This document shows, piece after piece, positions 1-8,865 of a DNA stretch of 64,000 nt. The stretch is from Glaciihabitans tibetensis (GTDB taxonomy: Bacteria > Actinomycetota > Actinomycetes > Actinomycetales > Microbacteriaceae), in assembly GCF_003003265.1 (NCBI RefSeq), contig NZ_PVTL01000002.1:310001-374000 (forward strand), in the 5' to 3' direction. Made by a program: the position numbers and the translations under genes. Below the pieces are notes generated by a model that saw only the letters and a program-made list of their open reading frames with translations, did not search any database and was not told the origin of the DNA. Each line of letters begins with the position of its first letter. Positions within the stretch are counted from its first letter, which is position 1.

Positions 1-2
1 GC

Positions 3-518
3 ACCCAGGTGCGGCCGGCGACCGGAGTGTCTGACGCCGCGCGCACGGGACGCCGCAGGCGCCACGCGCAGAAATCGGGAGCGACGGTGGTGCCCGCCGG
101 GTGGCAGGGAAGCGAAGCGGCCGCTGTGCGAACCGCGAGTTCTCTCGCCACCCCCACGCGCCGTCTGCACGCCCTCGGCTGGGCCCTGATCGCCTCGACC
201 GCGGTGGTGCTTGCGCTCGGGATCACCGCGTCGGTGGTACTCGTGCGGGCGGCAACCGCGGGCTCCATTCCCACCGTTTCGGACATCGCCGCCACGGTGA
301 CGGCGGGCACGGTGGAATTTTCGTGGGCCGACCCCGGGGTGAAGAGTGATGATGCCTACTCCCTGGCCACCCGCGAAGGCGATTCGAGCGTCCAGAAATC
401 GACTACCTTCGTTCTCGAGGCCAGCCCGGGTTCGCGGGTCTGCCTGACGGTGACGGTGAACCGTGCGGGCAAGCAGGGTGAGCCGAGCGGCGAAAAGTGT
501 GTTGATGTCCCACGGTGA
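3..518 (+). CDS. C-terminal part of a single-pass membrane protein, 5' end outside window
   Basis: The reading frame is open to the left edge, so the gene probably begins upstream; the first possible start inside the window is a GTG at 9. An Arg/Lys-rich stretch is followed by one hydrophobic segment at about residues 55-80 of the visible part, which suggests a cytoplasmic N-terminus and an outer C-terminus. The last 85 or so residues look like a small beta-sandwich of fibronectin-III type and end in CVDVPR. The stop lies 9 bases before the giant Ig-like gene, so the two are probably one operon. In related actinobacterial clusters a receptor-type Ser/Thr kinase can sit near here, but no kinase motif is visible, so the identity stays open. 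Confidence 0.6.
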   Translation, partial: TQVRPATGVSDAARTGRRRRHAQKSGATVVPAGWQGSEAAAVRTASSLATPTRRLHALGWALIASTAVVLALGITASVVLVRAATAGSIPTVSDIAATVTAGTVEFSWADPGVKSDDAYSLATREGDSSVQKSTTFVLEASPGSRVCLTVTVNRAGKQGEPSGEKCVDVPR

Positions 519-527
519 CCCGGCGCA

Positions 528-3500
528 ATGATCAGGCACTGGTTTGCGGCCCGTCGATCCCTCATTCTCACGGTAACCAGCGGGTCTGTTATCGCCGCCC
601 TGATCGCTGTCATCGCCGTCGTGTCCGGCGGATACTCCGCGCGAAAGGTGGACCTGCAGGATGCCGCGGTCTGGGTGTCCAACGCGGCGGAGGGCGCCAT
701 CGGCCGTGCCAATACCGAGGTGCTCGAACTGAACTCGGTGATGTCCGACCTGGGCGGCACTGTGAGCATCCTGCAAAGTGGTACCACCGTGCTCGTCGTC
801 GACCGCACGAGTAGCACGCTCGAGGTCGTGGACTCCGCGACATCCACCGTCATCGACGATGTTCCGCTGCCGCCTGACGCACCCGAGGTATTCCTCACCG
901 GGGAGACGGTGGTGATCCTCTCCGGCGGCACCGGCGAAGTCTGGTTTGTGCCGCTTGCGAGCCTCAGCGATTTTGACGCGGAGGCCCAGCCGACCCTGAG
1001 CCTCGGCGCCGGGCTGGTCTCGAGCATCGACGACGCGGGCAGCCTGTTCTCCTACTCGCCGAGCACGCAGCAGGTGTACCGCATGACGCCCGCGGCATCC
1101 GACGAGGTGCAATCGACCGATGACCTGGTGTTGCCCGCGGACGCAATCCCGACCATCACCTCCGTAGACGACCGCTGGGCGGTGCTCGACTCCTCGACCG
1201 GGCAGCTCTACCTGTCCGACCGGGAGGTGACGTTGGCTATGCCCGGTAACGCGGCGGCGTCGGTCGAGCTCCAGGTCGCCAGCGCTGACGGAACCCGCGT
1301 GATCCTTGCGGACTCAGGCGGAGCTGTCGCGGTTGAGCTCGACTCGGGCGACCAGAGCGTTCTCGTGGACGGACAGGCCGGCACCCCCGCGCCGCCGGTG
1401 GTTGTTGCCGGATGCATTCTGGCCGGCTGGAGCGCGGGCACCGCCTGGCGCGAGTGTTCGGGCGACGACGCGACGGATGCCTCGGCCGAGGCCCCGGATG
1501 CTGACGGCGTCGACAGCGCTGGCTTAATGACGTTGCAGTCGATGCCGGCCTCGGCCACTCCGGTGTTCCAGGTCAACGGCACCCGGGCGTTGCTCAACGA
1601 CACGCGCGATGGGGGAGCGTGGCTGGTGCAGGGTGCCGGCGAGCTCATCAACAACTGGGCGGACCTGATCCCGCCGGACGACTCGGCAGAGCCGGAGGTG
1701 GTGGACGACGACAGCCTCACCCAGGTGGACGAGCAGCAGCAACCGCCGGTCGCGACGGACGACGAGTTCGGGGTGCGTCCGGGTCGCACCAGCACGCTTC
1801 CGGTACTGCTCAATGATTACGACGCCAACGGCGACGTTGTGGTGGTCAGCGAGTTCGAGGCGTTGGACGAGTCGGTGGGCTTCGTCGATGCCATCAATAA
1901 CAACCAGCTGCTGCAGGTGACCATGGCGGATACCAGCCGGGGCACCGCATCGTTCCAGTACACGATCACCGATGGACGCGGCGGGTCGGCAACCGCCACG
2001 GTGACACTCACCGTGCGCGCCGCGTCGGAGAACTCCCCGCCTGAGCAGGTGCGCTCGACCTCGCTCGTCGCCCCGGCCGGCGGGCGCGCAACCACCGAGG
2101 TCCTCGGCGACTGGGTGGACCCGGACGGTGACGCGTTCTACCTCGCGTCCGCGACGACGGCGGCACCCGACAGCGTCACGTTCAAACCGTCTGGCACGCT
2201 GATCTTCTCAGATGAGGCGCCCAGTTCCGGCGCCGCGTCGGTGCTGCTGGCGGTGTCGGACGGCACCGCGGTGGGCAACGGAAGCGTCGACGTGCGTATC
2301 GAGCAACCCGGCGCCGTGCCGTTGGTTGCCGAGGCGTTCATCGTGCGCGCGACCGCGGGAACCGCGGTGACGGTCACCCCACTCGCCCACGTGCACGGCG
2401 GCAGCGCCGAGGCACGGCTGGTCAGCGTGCCCGCAAAACCCGATGTCACGATCCTGCCCGCGTATGAGGCGGGAACGTTCCAGTTCTCGAGCACCTCGGT
2501 GGGCACCCACTACCTGGAGTACGTCGTCACCGACGGCGATCTCTCCGCCACCGGAGTCGTGCGGGTGGATGTCTCGGCTCCGGTCGTGAGCTCGCGCCCG
2601 GTCACCGTCCCCAAAACGGTGTTCGTGCAGAGCCTCCAATCCGAACAGGTGGATGTGGCGGGCACCGACATCGACCCCGGCGGCGCCGTGCTCGTTGTCA
2701 CCGGGCTCAGCAATCTCCCGCCCGCGTCTGGCGTGTCGGCCGAAATCATCGAACAGCGCTACGTGCGGGTGCGGCTCGACACCCCGTTGGCGGGCGCGGT
2801 CACCTTCAACTACAGCATCAGCAACGGCCTCGCCTCCGCCGAGGGCACAATTACTGTCATCGAGATCGCCGCTCCGCCGTCGCTGCAACCTCCGATCGCT
2901 CGAGACGACAGCATCACGGTCCGTGCGGGTGCGACCACCGACATTGCCGTTCTGGACAATGACGAGCACCCGGACGGTGCCGCGCTGACCCTGCTCCCCG
3001 CCCTGGCGGAAGGGTTGCCCGAGGACTCCGGTCTGCTTTTTGCCTCCGGAACAGTGCTGCGCTACCTGGCTCCCGCCACGCCGGGAAACTTCGTGGCGGT
3101 TTACGAGATTGCCGGACCAGACGGTCAGCGCGCTCGAGCACAGGTGGACATTTCCGTGCGAGAGGCCGACACAAACACGAATGCCGCGCCGGTTCCGGCT
3201 CCGCTGACCGCCCGGGTATTGGCGGGAGGAACGGTGACGATCCCGGTGCCGCTGACGGGAATCGACCCCGACGGCGACACCGTGCAGCTGCTCGGCCAGG
3301 AAACCAGCCCGGAGCGCGGCTCGGTCATCGCCGTCGGTGCGGACTCGATCACGTACCGCGCCGGCGACTATTCGACCGGAACGGACTCGTTTGACTACGC
3401 GGTTGTCGATGCCCTCGGCGCCCGGGCGACCGGCACCGTGCGGGTCGGCATCAGCGCCAGACTCGACGGCGCCAGAAACCCGGTGGCGACGCTCGACGAG

Positions 3501-6500
3501 GTGGCCACCCGGCCGGGGACTACCGTCTCGGTTCGGGTGCTGGCGAACGACTCCGACCCAGACGGAACCACTTTGAGCGTGGCATCCGCCGTTCCCAACG
3601 ATTCGGCCACCACGGCGAGGGTCGACGGGGACATCGTGGTGATCACCCCCGGCGAGACCGCGGGGGTCTACGGCGTGGTGTACACGATCGAGAATGAGCT
3701 CGGGGGAACGAGCTCCAACTTCATCCGGGTGACCGTGTCGCCCGACGCGCCGCTGAGCTATCCCATCGTGACGGACGCGGTGCTCACCCTCAGCGACATC
3801 GTCGACCGCGACGAGGTGACCGTCGACGTTCTCGCTGGCGTCTTTTTCGCCGACGGCGACCCGAGCTCGTTGACGCTGTCGGTCTACCCCGGATACGACG
3901 GTTCGGCGCGCGTCACCACGGCCAGGACGATCCGCGTGAGCGTGACGCGGAGCAGCCAGATCATCCCGTTCGCGGTGACCCACCCGGAGGACGCCAGCAT
4001 CGTCAGTTTCGGGTTCATCCGGGTTCCCGGGCTCGACGACGCCCTCCCGCAGCTGAACGCGAACGCGCCCCGCCTGACCGTGGTCAGTGAGCAGGCGCTG
4101 ACGATCCAATTGGACGACTACGTTCTCGCCGCGGAAGGCCGGTCGGTGCAACTCACCGACACCAGCTCGGTGCGGGCGACCCACAACAACGGTGCGAGCC
4201 TCGTTGTTGATCGCGACACGCTCGTGTTCACCTCCGCCGACCAGTTCTTCGGTGAGGCGTCGATCTCGTTCGAAGTCACCGACGGGGAGAGCGCGACCGA
4301 CCCGGCGGGCAGGACCGCGACGTTGGTTCTCGCCATCACCGTCCTGCCGCGCGAGAACCAACCGGCGGTGTTCGCGGGCGCCGTACTCCAGCTCGAACCC
4401 GCCGAGTCAAAGAAAATCGACCTGACCCGGCTCACTACCTACCCCTACCCCAACGACATCGGCGAACTGCAGTACACGCTGCTCAGCGTTCCCGAGAACA
4501 TGCGGGCCACCCTCACCGGGCAGAGTCTGACGATTGCTCCGGGCGTCGCCGCGGGCACGGGAAGCATGGGCACGCTGCTCGTGGGAGTGCGCGACGCGCT
4601 GACCGAGGGTAAGGCAGGCAGGATCGAGGTGGAGATCGTGCCTTCCACCCGGCCCCTGGCACGCCCGGCGACCGACATTGCGCCCGTACGGCGCGGGCAG
4701 AACACGGTGGTGGACGTGCTCGGCAACGACAACGCGACTAATCCGTTTCCCGGCACCCCGCTGCGCGTGATCGCGATCCGCGGTGCGGACAACGCGACAC
4801 TGCCCGCGGGAGTGCGCGTCACGCCGAGCGTAGACAACGCGACCCTGACGGTGTCGGTGGCAGCGACCGCGGCGCCGACCGATACCACGCTCCAGTACCA
4901 GGTGATGGATGCGACCGGAGACCCAACCCGTGCCGTGTGGGGCACGGTCCGGATCTCCGTGCAGGACCGCCCCGACGCCGTCAGCGATGTCAGCGTCACC
5001 GCGTTCGCCGACCGGAGGCTTACGGTCACCTGGACGGGCGGGCAATTCAACAACTCGCCCATCACCGGGTACCGCGTCGCTCTGCAGGACGCCGTCTCAG
5101 GGGCAACCGTGGGCGGAGCGGACTGCACGGGCTCCCGCTGCACTGTCACCACACCGGGAAACGGACCGGACAGCTCGGTCATCATCTCGGTTGTCGCGAG
5201 AAACGCGATCGGGGCCTCGGACCCCGCGGTGACCTCGGCGGCAACCTGGTCGGACGTTGTGCCGGGTGCACCGACGGGCGTGAGAGCGACGCCGCTTGAC
5301 CACGGACTGCGAATCAGCTGGGCCAAACCCGAAAGTTCGGGCGGATCCGCCATCACGAGTTACGTCCTGACCGTCGCGGGCGCCGGAACCCAGGAGTACT
5401 CGGTGCCAGAACGGGATGCGGTGGGCACGGTCTACACCCGCGACATCACCAACGCGGGGCTGGGCAACGGCACCCCGGTCGCGTTCTCGGTGAGCGCCCG
5501 CAACAGCGCATCGACGACCCTCGCCACGTGGAACAGCGCAGCGGGCTCGGGCATCCCCGCCGGGGCACCCGTGTTTACGGCGCCTCCCGTCGCCTCCGCA
5601 GAAATCGACGACCCCGATACCATCGTGCTGAACTGGGGCAGTCTCGTCACCGCAAATGGTCGACCGGTGAGCGACTACTACGCCGCGGTGTTCACCGGAG
5701 AAGCGCCGCAGTGCTCGGTACGCGGAGATCTGCCCGGCTCCGTCTCGGTGCCACAGCTCAGCGACACCTTCCGCTCCCTGGGCACCGGCACGTCGACCTC
5801 GTTCGGTGACCTTTCCGCGAACACGACGTACAAATTTGCCGTCTACGCGTTCAACGGCATGGGATGCACGACCAGCCCGGTGGTCGAGCTGACCCCGCGG
5901 CAGCGGCCGGGATCGGTGGAGTCGATCTCCGTGTCTGAGCCCCTGAGCAGCGGCTCGAGCACCTGGGACATCCGCCTCGACGATTTCGTCATCACCCGGG
6001 GCTCGACCGATGCCAGTTCGTTGATCTACCGGCTCGGCGGAGGCACCGTCGAGGGGGGCGAGAGCGGCCCGATCACCCCGGGTGGCTTCTTCGTCTCCAG
6101 CAACGGCAGCCACTACGGTCAGGATCTGACCGTGCAGGTGAAGGCCTGCGCAAACTATCCGGAATACTCAGTACCGGTCTGCAGCGCCGACTGGTCTGCC
6201 CCGCTGCCGCTCGGCGTGCCGGTGAACAACACAACGCTCGGTTCGCTCTCCGCGACCGTAAACGAACCCGAGATCGATCCCGGACTGCCCGCGACCGGCA
6301 GCTACAGCTGGGCGTCGTCACCCCGCGGACGGTACGACTCCGTCAGCTACTCGTGTGGGGGAGCGCCGGTTCCGATCGTTGACGGGGCGGGTGGCCAGTG
6401 CACGGTCGTCGCCGACAACAATGGCACCTTCCCCGGTCTCACCATCACGATCACCGTCGGCGGCGCCGAATACACGCGCGCCTACGGCTGGAATGATTAC

Positions 6501-6521
6501 ACAACAAGGAGAACACCATGA
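528..6521 (+). CDS. Giant membrane-anchored Ig-like/FN3 repeat protein
   Basis: A 1997-residue protein with an N-terminal signal anchor at about residues 11-33 and the rest outside the membrane. Residues about 45-390 contain short beta-rich repeats that look like a propeller. Cadherin/Big-type Ig repeats follow, marked by recurring D-rich motifs such as VLLNDYDANGD (near 425), VLDNDEHPDG (near 810), VLANDSDPDG (near 1005) and VLGNDN (near 1397). Fibronectin-III-like domains begin near residues 1480, 1577 and 1680. There is no LPXTG signal or second membrane segment, so it is held only by its N-terminus. The stop overlaps the moxR start by 4 bases, which suggests coupled translation. It is probably a surface or cell-wall structural component; its ligand is unknown. 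Confidence 0.9.
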   Translation: MIRHWFAARRSLILTVTSGSVIAALIAVIAVVSGGYSARKVDLQDAAVWVSNAAEGAIGRANTEVLELNSVMSDLGGTVSILQSGTTVLVVDRTSSTLEVVDSATSTVIDDVPLPPDAPEVFLTGETVVILSGGTGEVWFVPLASLSDFDAEAQPTLSLGAGLVSSIDDAGSLFSYSPSTQQVYRMTPAASDEVQSTDDLVLPADAIPTITSVDDRWAVLDSSTGQLYLSDREVTLAMPGNAAASVELQVASADGTRVILADSGGAVAVELDSGDQSVLVDGQAGTPAPPVVVAGCILAGWSAGTAWRECSGDDATDASAEAPDADGVDSAGLMTLQSMPASATPVFQVNGTRALLNDTRDGGAWLVQGAGELINNWADLIPPDDSAEPEVVDDDSLTQVDEQQQPPVATDDEFGVRPGRTSTLPVLLNDYDANGDVVVVSEFEALDESVGFVDAINNNQLLQVTMADTSRGTASFQYTITDGRGGSATATVTLTVRAASENSPPEQVRSTSLVAPAGGRATTEVLGDWVDPDGDAFYLASATTAAPDSVTFKPSGTLIFSDEAPSSGAASVLLAVSDGTAVGNGSVDVRIEQPGAVPLVAEAFIVRATAGTAVTVTPLAHVHGGSAEARLVSVPAKPDVTILPAYEAGTFQFSSTSVGTHYLEYVVTDGDLSATGVVRVDVSAPVVSSRPVTVPKTVFVQSLQSEQVDVAGTDIDPGGAVLVVTGLSNLPPASGVSAEIIEQRYVRVRLDTPLAGAVTFNYSISNGLASAEGTITVIEIAAPPSLQPPIARDDSITVRAGATTDIAVLDNDEHPDGAALTLLPALAEGLPEDSGLLFASGTVLRYLAPATPGNFVAVYEIAGPDGQRARAQVDISVREADTNTNAAPVPAPLTARVLAGGTVTIPVPLTGIDPDGDTVQLLGQETSPERGSVIAVGADSITYRAGDYSTGTDSFDYAVVDALGARATGTVRVGISARLDGARNPVATLDEVATRPGTTVSVRVLANDSDPDGTTLSVASAVPNDSATTARVDGDIVVITPGETAGVYGVVYTIENELGGTSSNFIRVTVSPDAPLSYPIVTDAVLTLSDIVDRDEVTVDVLAGVFFADGDPSSLTLSVYPGYDGSARVTTARTIRVSVTRSSQIIPFAVTHPEDASIVSFGFIRVPGLDDALPQLNANAPRLTVVSEQALTIQLDDYVLAAEGRSVQLTDTSSVRATHNNGASLVVDRDTLVFTSADQFFGEASISFEVTDGESATDPAGRTATLVLAITVLPRENQPAVFAGAVLQLEPAESKKIDLTRLTTYPYPNDIGELQYTLLSVPENMRATLTGQSLTIAPGVAAGTGSMGTLLVGVRDALTEGKAGRIEVEIVPSTRPLARPATDIAPVRRGQNTVVDVLGNDNATNPFPGTPLRVIAIRGADNATLPAGVRVTPSVDNATLTVSVAATAAPTDTTLQYQVMDATGDPTRAVWGTVRISVQDRPDAVSDVSVTAFADRRLTVTWTGGQFNNSPITGYRVALQDAVSGATVGGADCTGSRCTVTTPGNGPDSSVIISVVARNAIGASDPAVTSAATWSDVVPGAPTGVRATPLDHGLRISWAKPESSGGSAITSYVLTVAGAGTQEYSVPERDAVGTVYTRDITNAGLGNGTPVAFSVSARNSASTTLATWNSAAGSGIPAGAPVFTAPPVASAEIDDPDTIVLNWGSLVTANGRPVSDYYAAVFTGEAPQCSVRGDLPGSVSVPQLSDTFRSLGTGTSTSFGDLSANTTYKFAVYAFNGMGCTTSPVVELTPRQRPGSVESISVSEPLSSGSSTWDIRLDDFVITRGSTDASSLIYRLGGGTVEGGESGPITPGGFFVSSNGSHYGQDLTVQVKACANYPEYSVPVCSADWSAPLPLGVPVNNTTLGSLSATVNEPEIDPGLPATGSYSWASSPRGRYDSVSYSCGGAPVPIVDGAGGQCTVVADNNGTFPGLTITITVGGAEYTRAYGWNDYTTRRTP

Positions 6522-7489
6522 CGATGACCCCGGAGCAGGCCAGCTGGTTCTCTGAAACCTTTGGGCGTCTTGTCGCCAACGTGGAACAGGTACTGCTCGG
6601 CAAGACGTTTGTGATCCGCCTCGGCTTCACCTCGCTGCTCACCGGCGGCCACCTGCTTCTGGAGGACTTTCCCGGCACCGGAAAGACGTCGCTCGCCCGT
6701 GCCATCGCGCAAACCGTGAAGGGCACCACCAGCAGGCTGCAATTCACCCCCGACCTGCTGCCCGGCGACATTACCGGTGTCAGCATTTACGACCAGCGCT
6801 CGGGTTCGTTCGAGTTCCATCGGGGGCCGGTCTTTGCGACCATCGTTCTTGCGGACGAGATCAACCGCGCGAGCCCGAAGACGCAGTCCGCGCTGCTGGA
6901 AGTGATGGAAGAGGGCAGGGTCAGCGTCGACGGGGTGTCGCACAGCGTGGGGTCGCCGTTTATGGTCATCGCGACGCAGAACCCCATCGAACAGGCGGGC
7001 ACCTATCGCCTCCCCGAGGCGCAGCTCGACCGCTTTCTCATCAAGACGTCGATCGGCTACCCCGACCATGCGGCGACGCTGCGCATCCTGGAGAACTCGG
7101 ATGTCAGCGCGCACCAGCGCGCAGTGCCGTCCATTGTGCCGACCGAGGTGCTTCTCACGATGATGCAGCTGGCGCGGTCGGTGCACGTCGATCCGTCCGT
7201 GAACGACTACGTGTCGCGCCTGGTCGATGCCACCCGATCAGCGGTCGAGGTGCGTCTCGGGGTCAGCGTGCGGGGGGCGCTGGCGCTGATCCGCACGGCC
7301 AAGACCCTCGCCGCCGCCAACGGACGCCACTACGTCACGCCGGACGACATCAAGGTGTTGGCAGAACCGGTGCTGGCGCACCGCCTGCTTCTCGACGCCG
7401 AGGCCGAGTTCGACGGCGTCACGGCCGCGAGTGTTATCGCCCAGATCCTGTTGGAGACCCCGCCGCCGAGCGACCGGCAACCCGGGTGA
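6518..7489 (+). CDS. MoxR-family AAA+ ATPase, first module
   Basis: A 323-residue MoxR-type AAA+ ATPase. Walker A is PGTGKTS near residues 50-57, Walker B is LADEINRA near 111-117, and the sensor region ATQNPIEQAGTYRLPEAQLDRF starts near 152; together they are diagnostic of the family. MoxR proteins act as chaperone-like ATPases that mature or activate partner complexes, usually encoded next to DUF58 and VWA or transglutaminase-like proteins. Here the ATG overlaps the stop of the giant Ig-like gene (ATGA) and the stop overlaps the DUF58 start (GTGA), so it is translated in the middle of a coupled operon. A second MoxR lies at 30052-31050. Confidence 0.95.
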   Translation: MTMTPEQASWFSETFGRLVANVEQVLLGKTFVIRLGFTSLLTGGHLLLEDFPGTGKTSLARAIAQTVKGTTSRLQFTPDLLPGDITGVSIYDQRSGSFEFHRGPVFATIVLADEINRASPKTQSALLEVMEEGRVSVDGVSHSVGSPFMVIATQNPIEQAGTYRLPEAQLDRFLIKTSIGYPDHAATLRILENSDVSAHQRAVPSIVPTEVLLTMMQLARSVHVDPSVNDYVSRLVDATRSAVEVRLGVSVRGALALIRTAKTLAAANGRHYVTPDDIKVLAEPVLAHRLLLDAEAEFDGVTAASVIAQILLETPPPSDRQPG

Positions 7490-8865
7490 ACACCCGTACG
7501 CGCACCCGCGCCCTGACCCGGTCGCTCGGAGACTCGGCGTTCGCGACCGAGGGGCTGACCAACGCGCGAACCCGCATCGTGGGCGCGCGCACCGGTCTGC
7601 TCGCGGACGCGATCGTGGGGTCGGTGCGCATCTTCCGGATCGCCCGGGCCGCGATGGGGACCGCGGGCCAGCACCTCGCGGCGGTCGTCACCCCCGTCGG
7701 GTGGGCCCTGCTCCTGCTGGTTCCGGTCGGCTTCCTCACGGGGTACGGATTCGGCTGGATCGAGCTGGTCGTCGCCGCCTGGGCTGGGCTGGTACTGCTG
7801 TGCCTCGCCGCCCTGTACCTGATCAGCAGCGCACCGCTCGACGTGGACCTTTCGCTGGTTTCGGTTCGGGTAGCCGTCGGCGACGATGCCAGCGGCCACG
7901 TTGTCGTGCGTAACCCGCGCAGGGTTCAGCTGCGCGGAGCCAACCTCGAGGTGCCGATGGGGCACGGTCTCATCGAGATTGCCCTGCCGCCGCTTGCTCA
8001 CAACGGGCAGTACCGGCGCGAGTTCGCCGTGCCGACCGTTCGCCGTGGCGTGGTTCCCATCGGTCCCGCGAGGTCGATCCGCGCCGACCCGGTGGGCCTC
8101 GTGCGGCGGGAGCAATCCTGGACGCAGACGGCATCGCTCTTTGTGCACCCCCGCACGGTCGCGATTCCGAGCATGAGCTCGGGCCTGGTGCGCGACCTCG
8201 AGGGCAATCCGACGCGGGATCTCTCCACCAGCGACATGTCGTTCCACGCGCTTCGCGAGTACCAGCCCGGCGACGAGCGGCGCTCCATCCACTGGAAGTC
8301 GACGGCGAAGACCGGTGTGCACATGGTGCGCCAGTTCGAAGAGACGCGGCGCAGCCACCTGCTCGTCGCGCTCAGCCTCGCCAATGGGGACTACGCCACC
8401 GACGACGAATTCGAGATGGCGGTGAGCGTCGCCGCCTCACTTGGCGCGCGCGCCATCAGGGACACCCGCGACGTGACGGTCGCCGTCAGCGCGGCGACGC
8501 CGGAGTTCGCCACCCGCAAGGTCTTCGCGGTCACGCCGTTGCCGACCCTGTCGCGCGCCCGGCTGCTTGACGCGCTCGCCGCGGTGGATCGCGCCGCGGC
8601 CGCTCTCGCGATCGTCGACGTCGCCCGGGTGGCCTCCGACCAGGTCGTCGGCGTCTCCGTGGCGTTCCTGGTCTGTGGATCCCCGGTCAACTCGAGCCAG
8701 CTGCGAGCCGCCTCGGCGAAATTTCCGCCCGGGGTGGAGACCGTCGCCATCGTCTGCGACCCCGAGAGCGTTCCCGGGGTGCGCGCGTTGGCCGGTCTCA
8801 CCGTGTTCACGATTGGTTACCTCGAAGACCTGAAGGCTTTCCTTGCGCGATCGGCGGCGGCGTGA
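7486..8865 (+). CDS. DUF58 domain membrane protein, first module
   Basis: A 459-residue protein that starts with a GTG overlapping the moxR stop. Two hydrophobic segments lie at about residues 65-110. The DUF58 signature LREYQPGDERRSIHWKSTAK begins near residue 251, followed by a VWA-like fold of the type seen in this family. DUF58 proteins accompany MoxR ATPases and are presumed substrates or partners of them; the biochemical role is not established. It is longer than the second DUF58 protein of this window (295 residues), mainly because of the N-terminal membrane part. Its stop overlaps the start of the transglutaminase-like gene by 4 bases. Confidence 0.93.
   Translation: MNTRTRTRALTRSLGDSAFATEGLTNARTRIVGARTGLLADAIVGSVRIFRIARAAMGTAGQHLAAVVTPVGWALLLLVPVGFLTGYGFGWIELVVAAWAGLVLLCLAALYLISSAPLDVDLSLVSVRVAVGDDASGHVVVRNPRRVQLRGANLEVPMGHGLIEIALPPLAHNGQYRREFAVPTVRRGVVPIGPARSIRADPVGLVRREQSWTQTASLFVHPRTVAIPSMSSGLVRDLEGNPTRDLSTSDMSFHALREYQPGDERRSIHWKSTAKTGVHMVRQFEETRRSHLLVALSLANGDYATDDEFEMAVSVAASLGARAIRDTRDVTVAVSAATPEFATRKVFAVTPLPTLSRARLLDALAAVDRAAAALAIVDVARVASDQVVGVSVAFLVCGSPVNSSQLRAASAKFPPGVETVAIVCDPESVPGVRALAGLTVFTIGYLEDLKAFLARSAAA

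Noticed and set aside
2208..4361. 717-residue open frame on the minus strand inside the giant Ig-like gene
   Set aside because: It is rich in Arg, His, Gly and Asp, has no recognisable domain and mirrors the codon bias of the real gene on the other strand.
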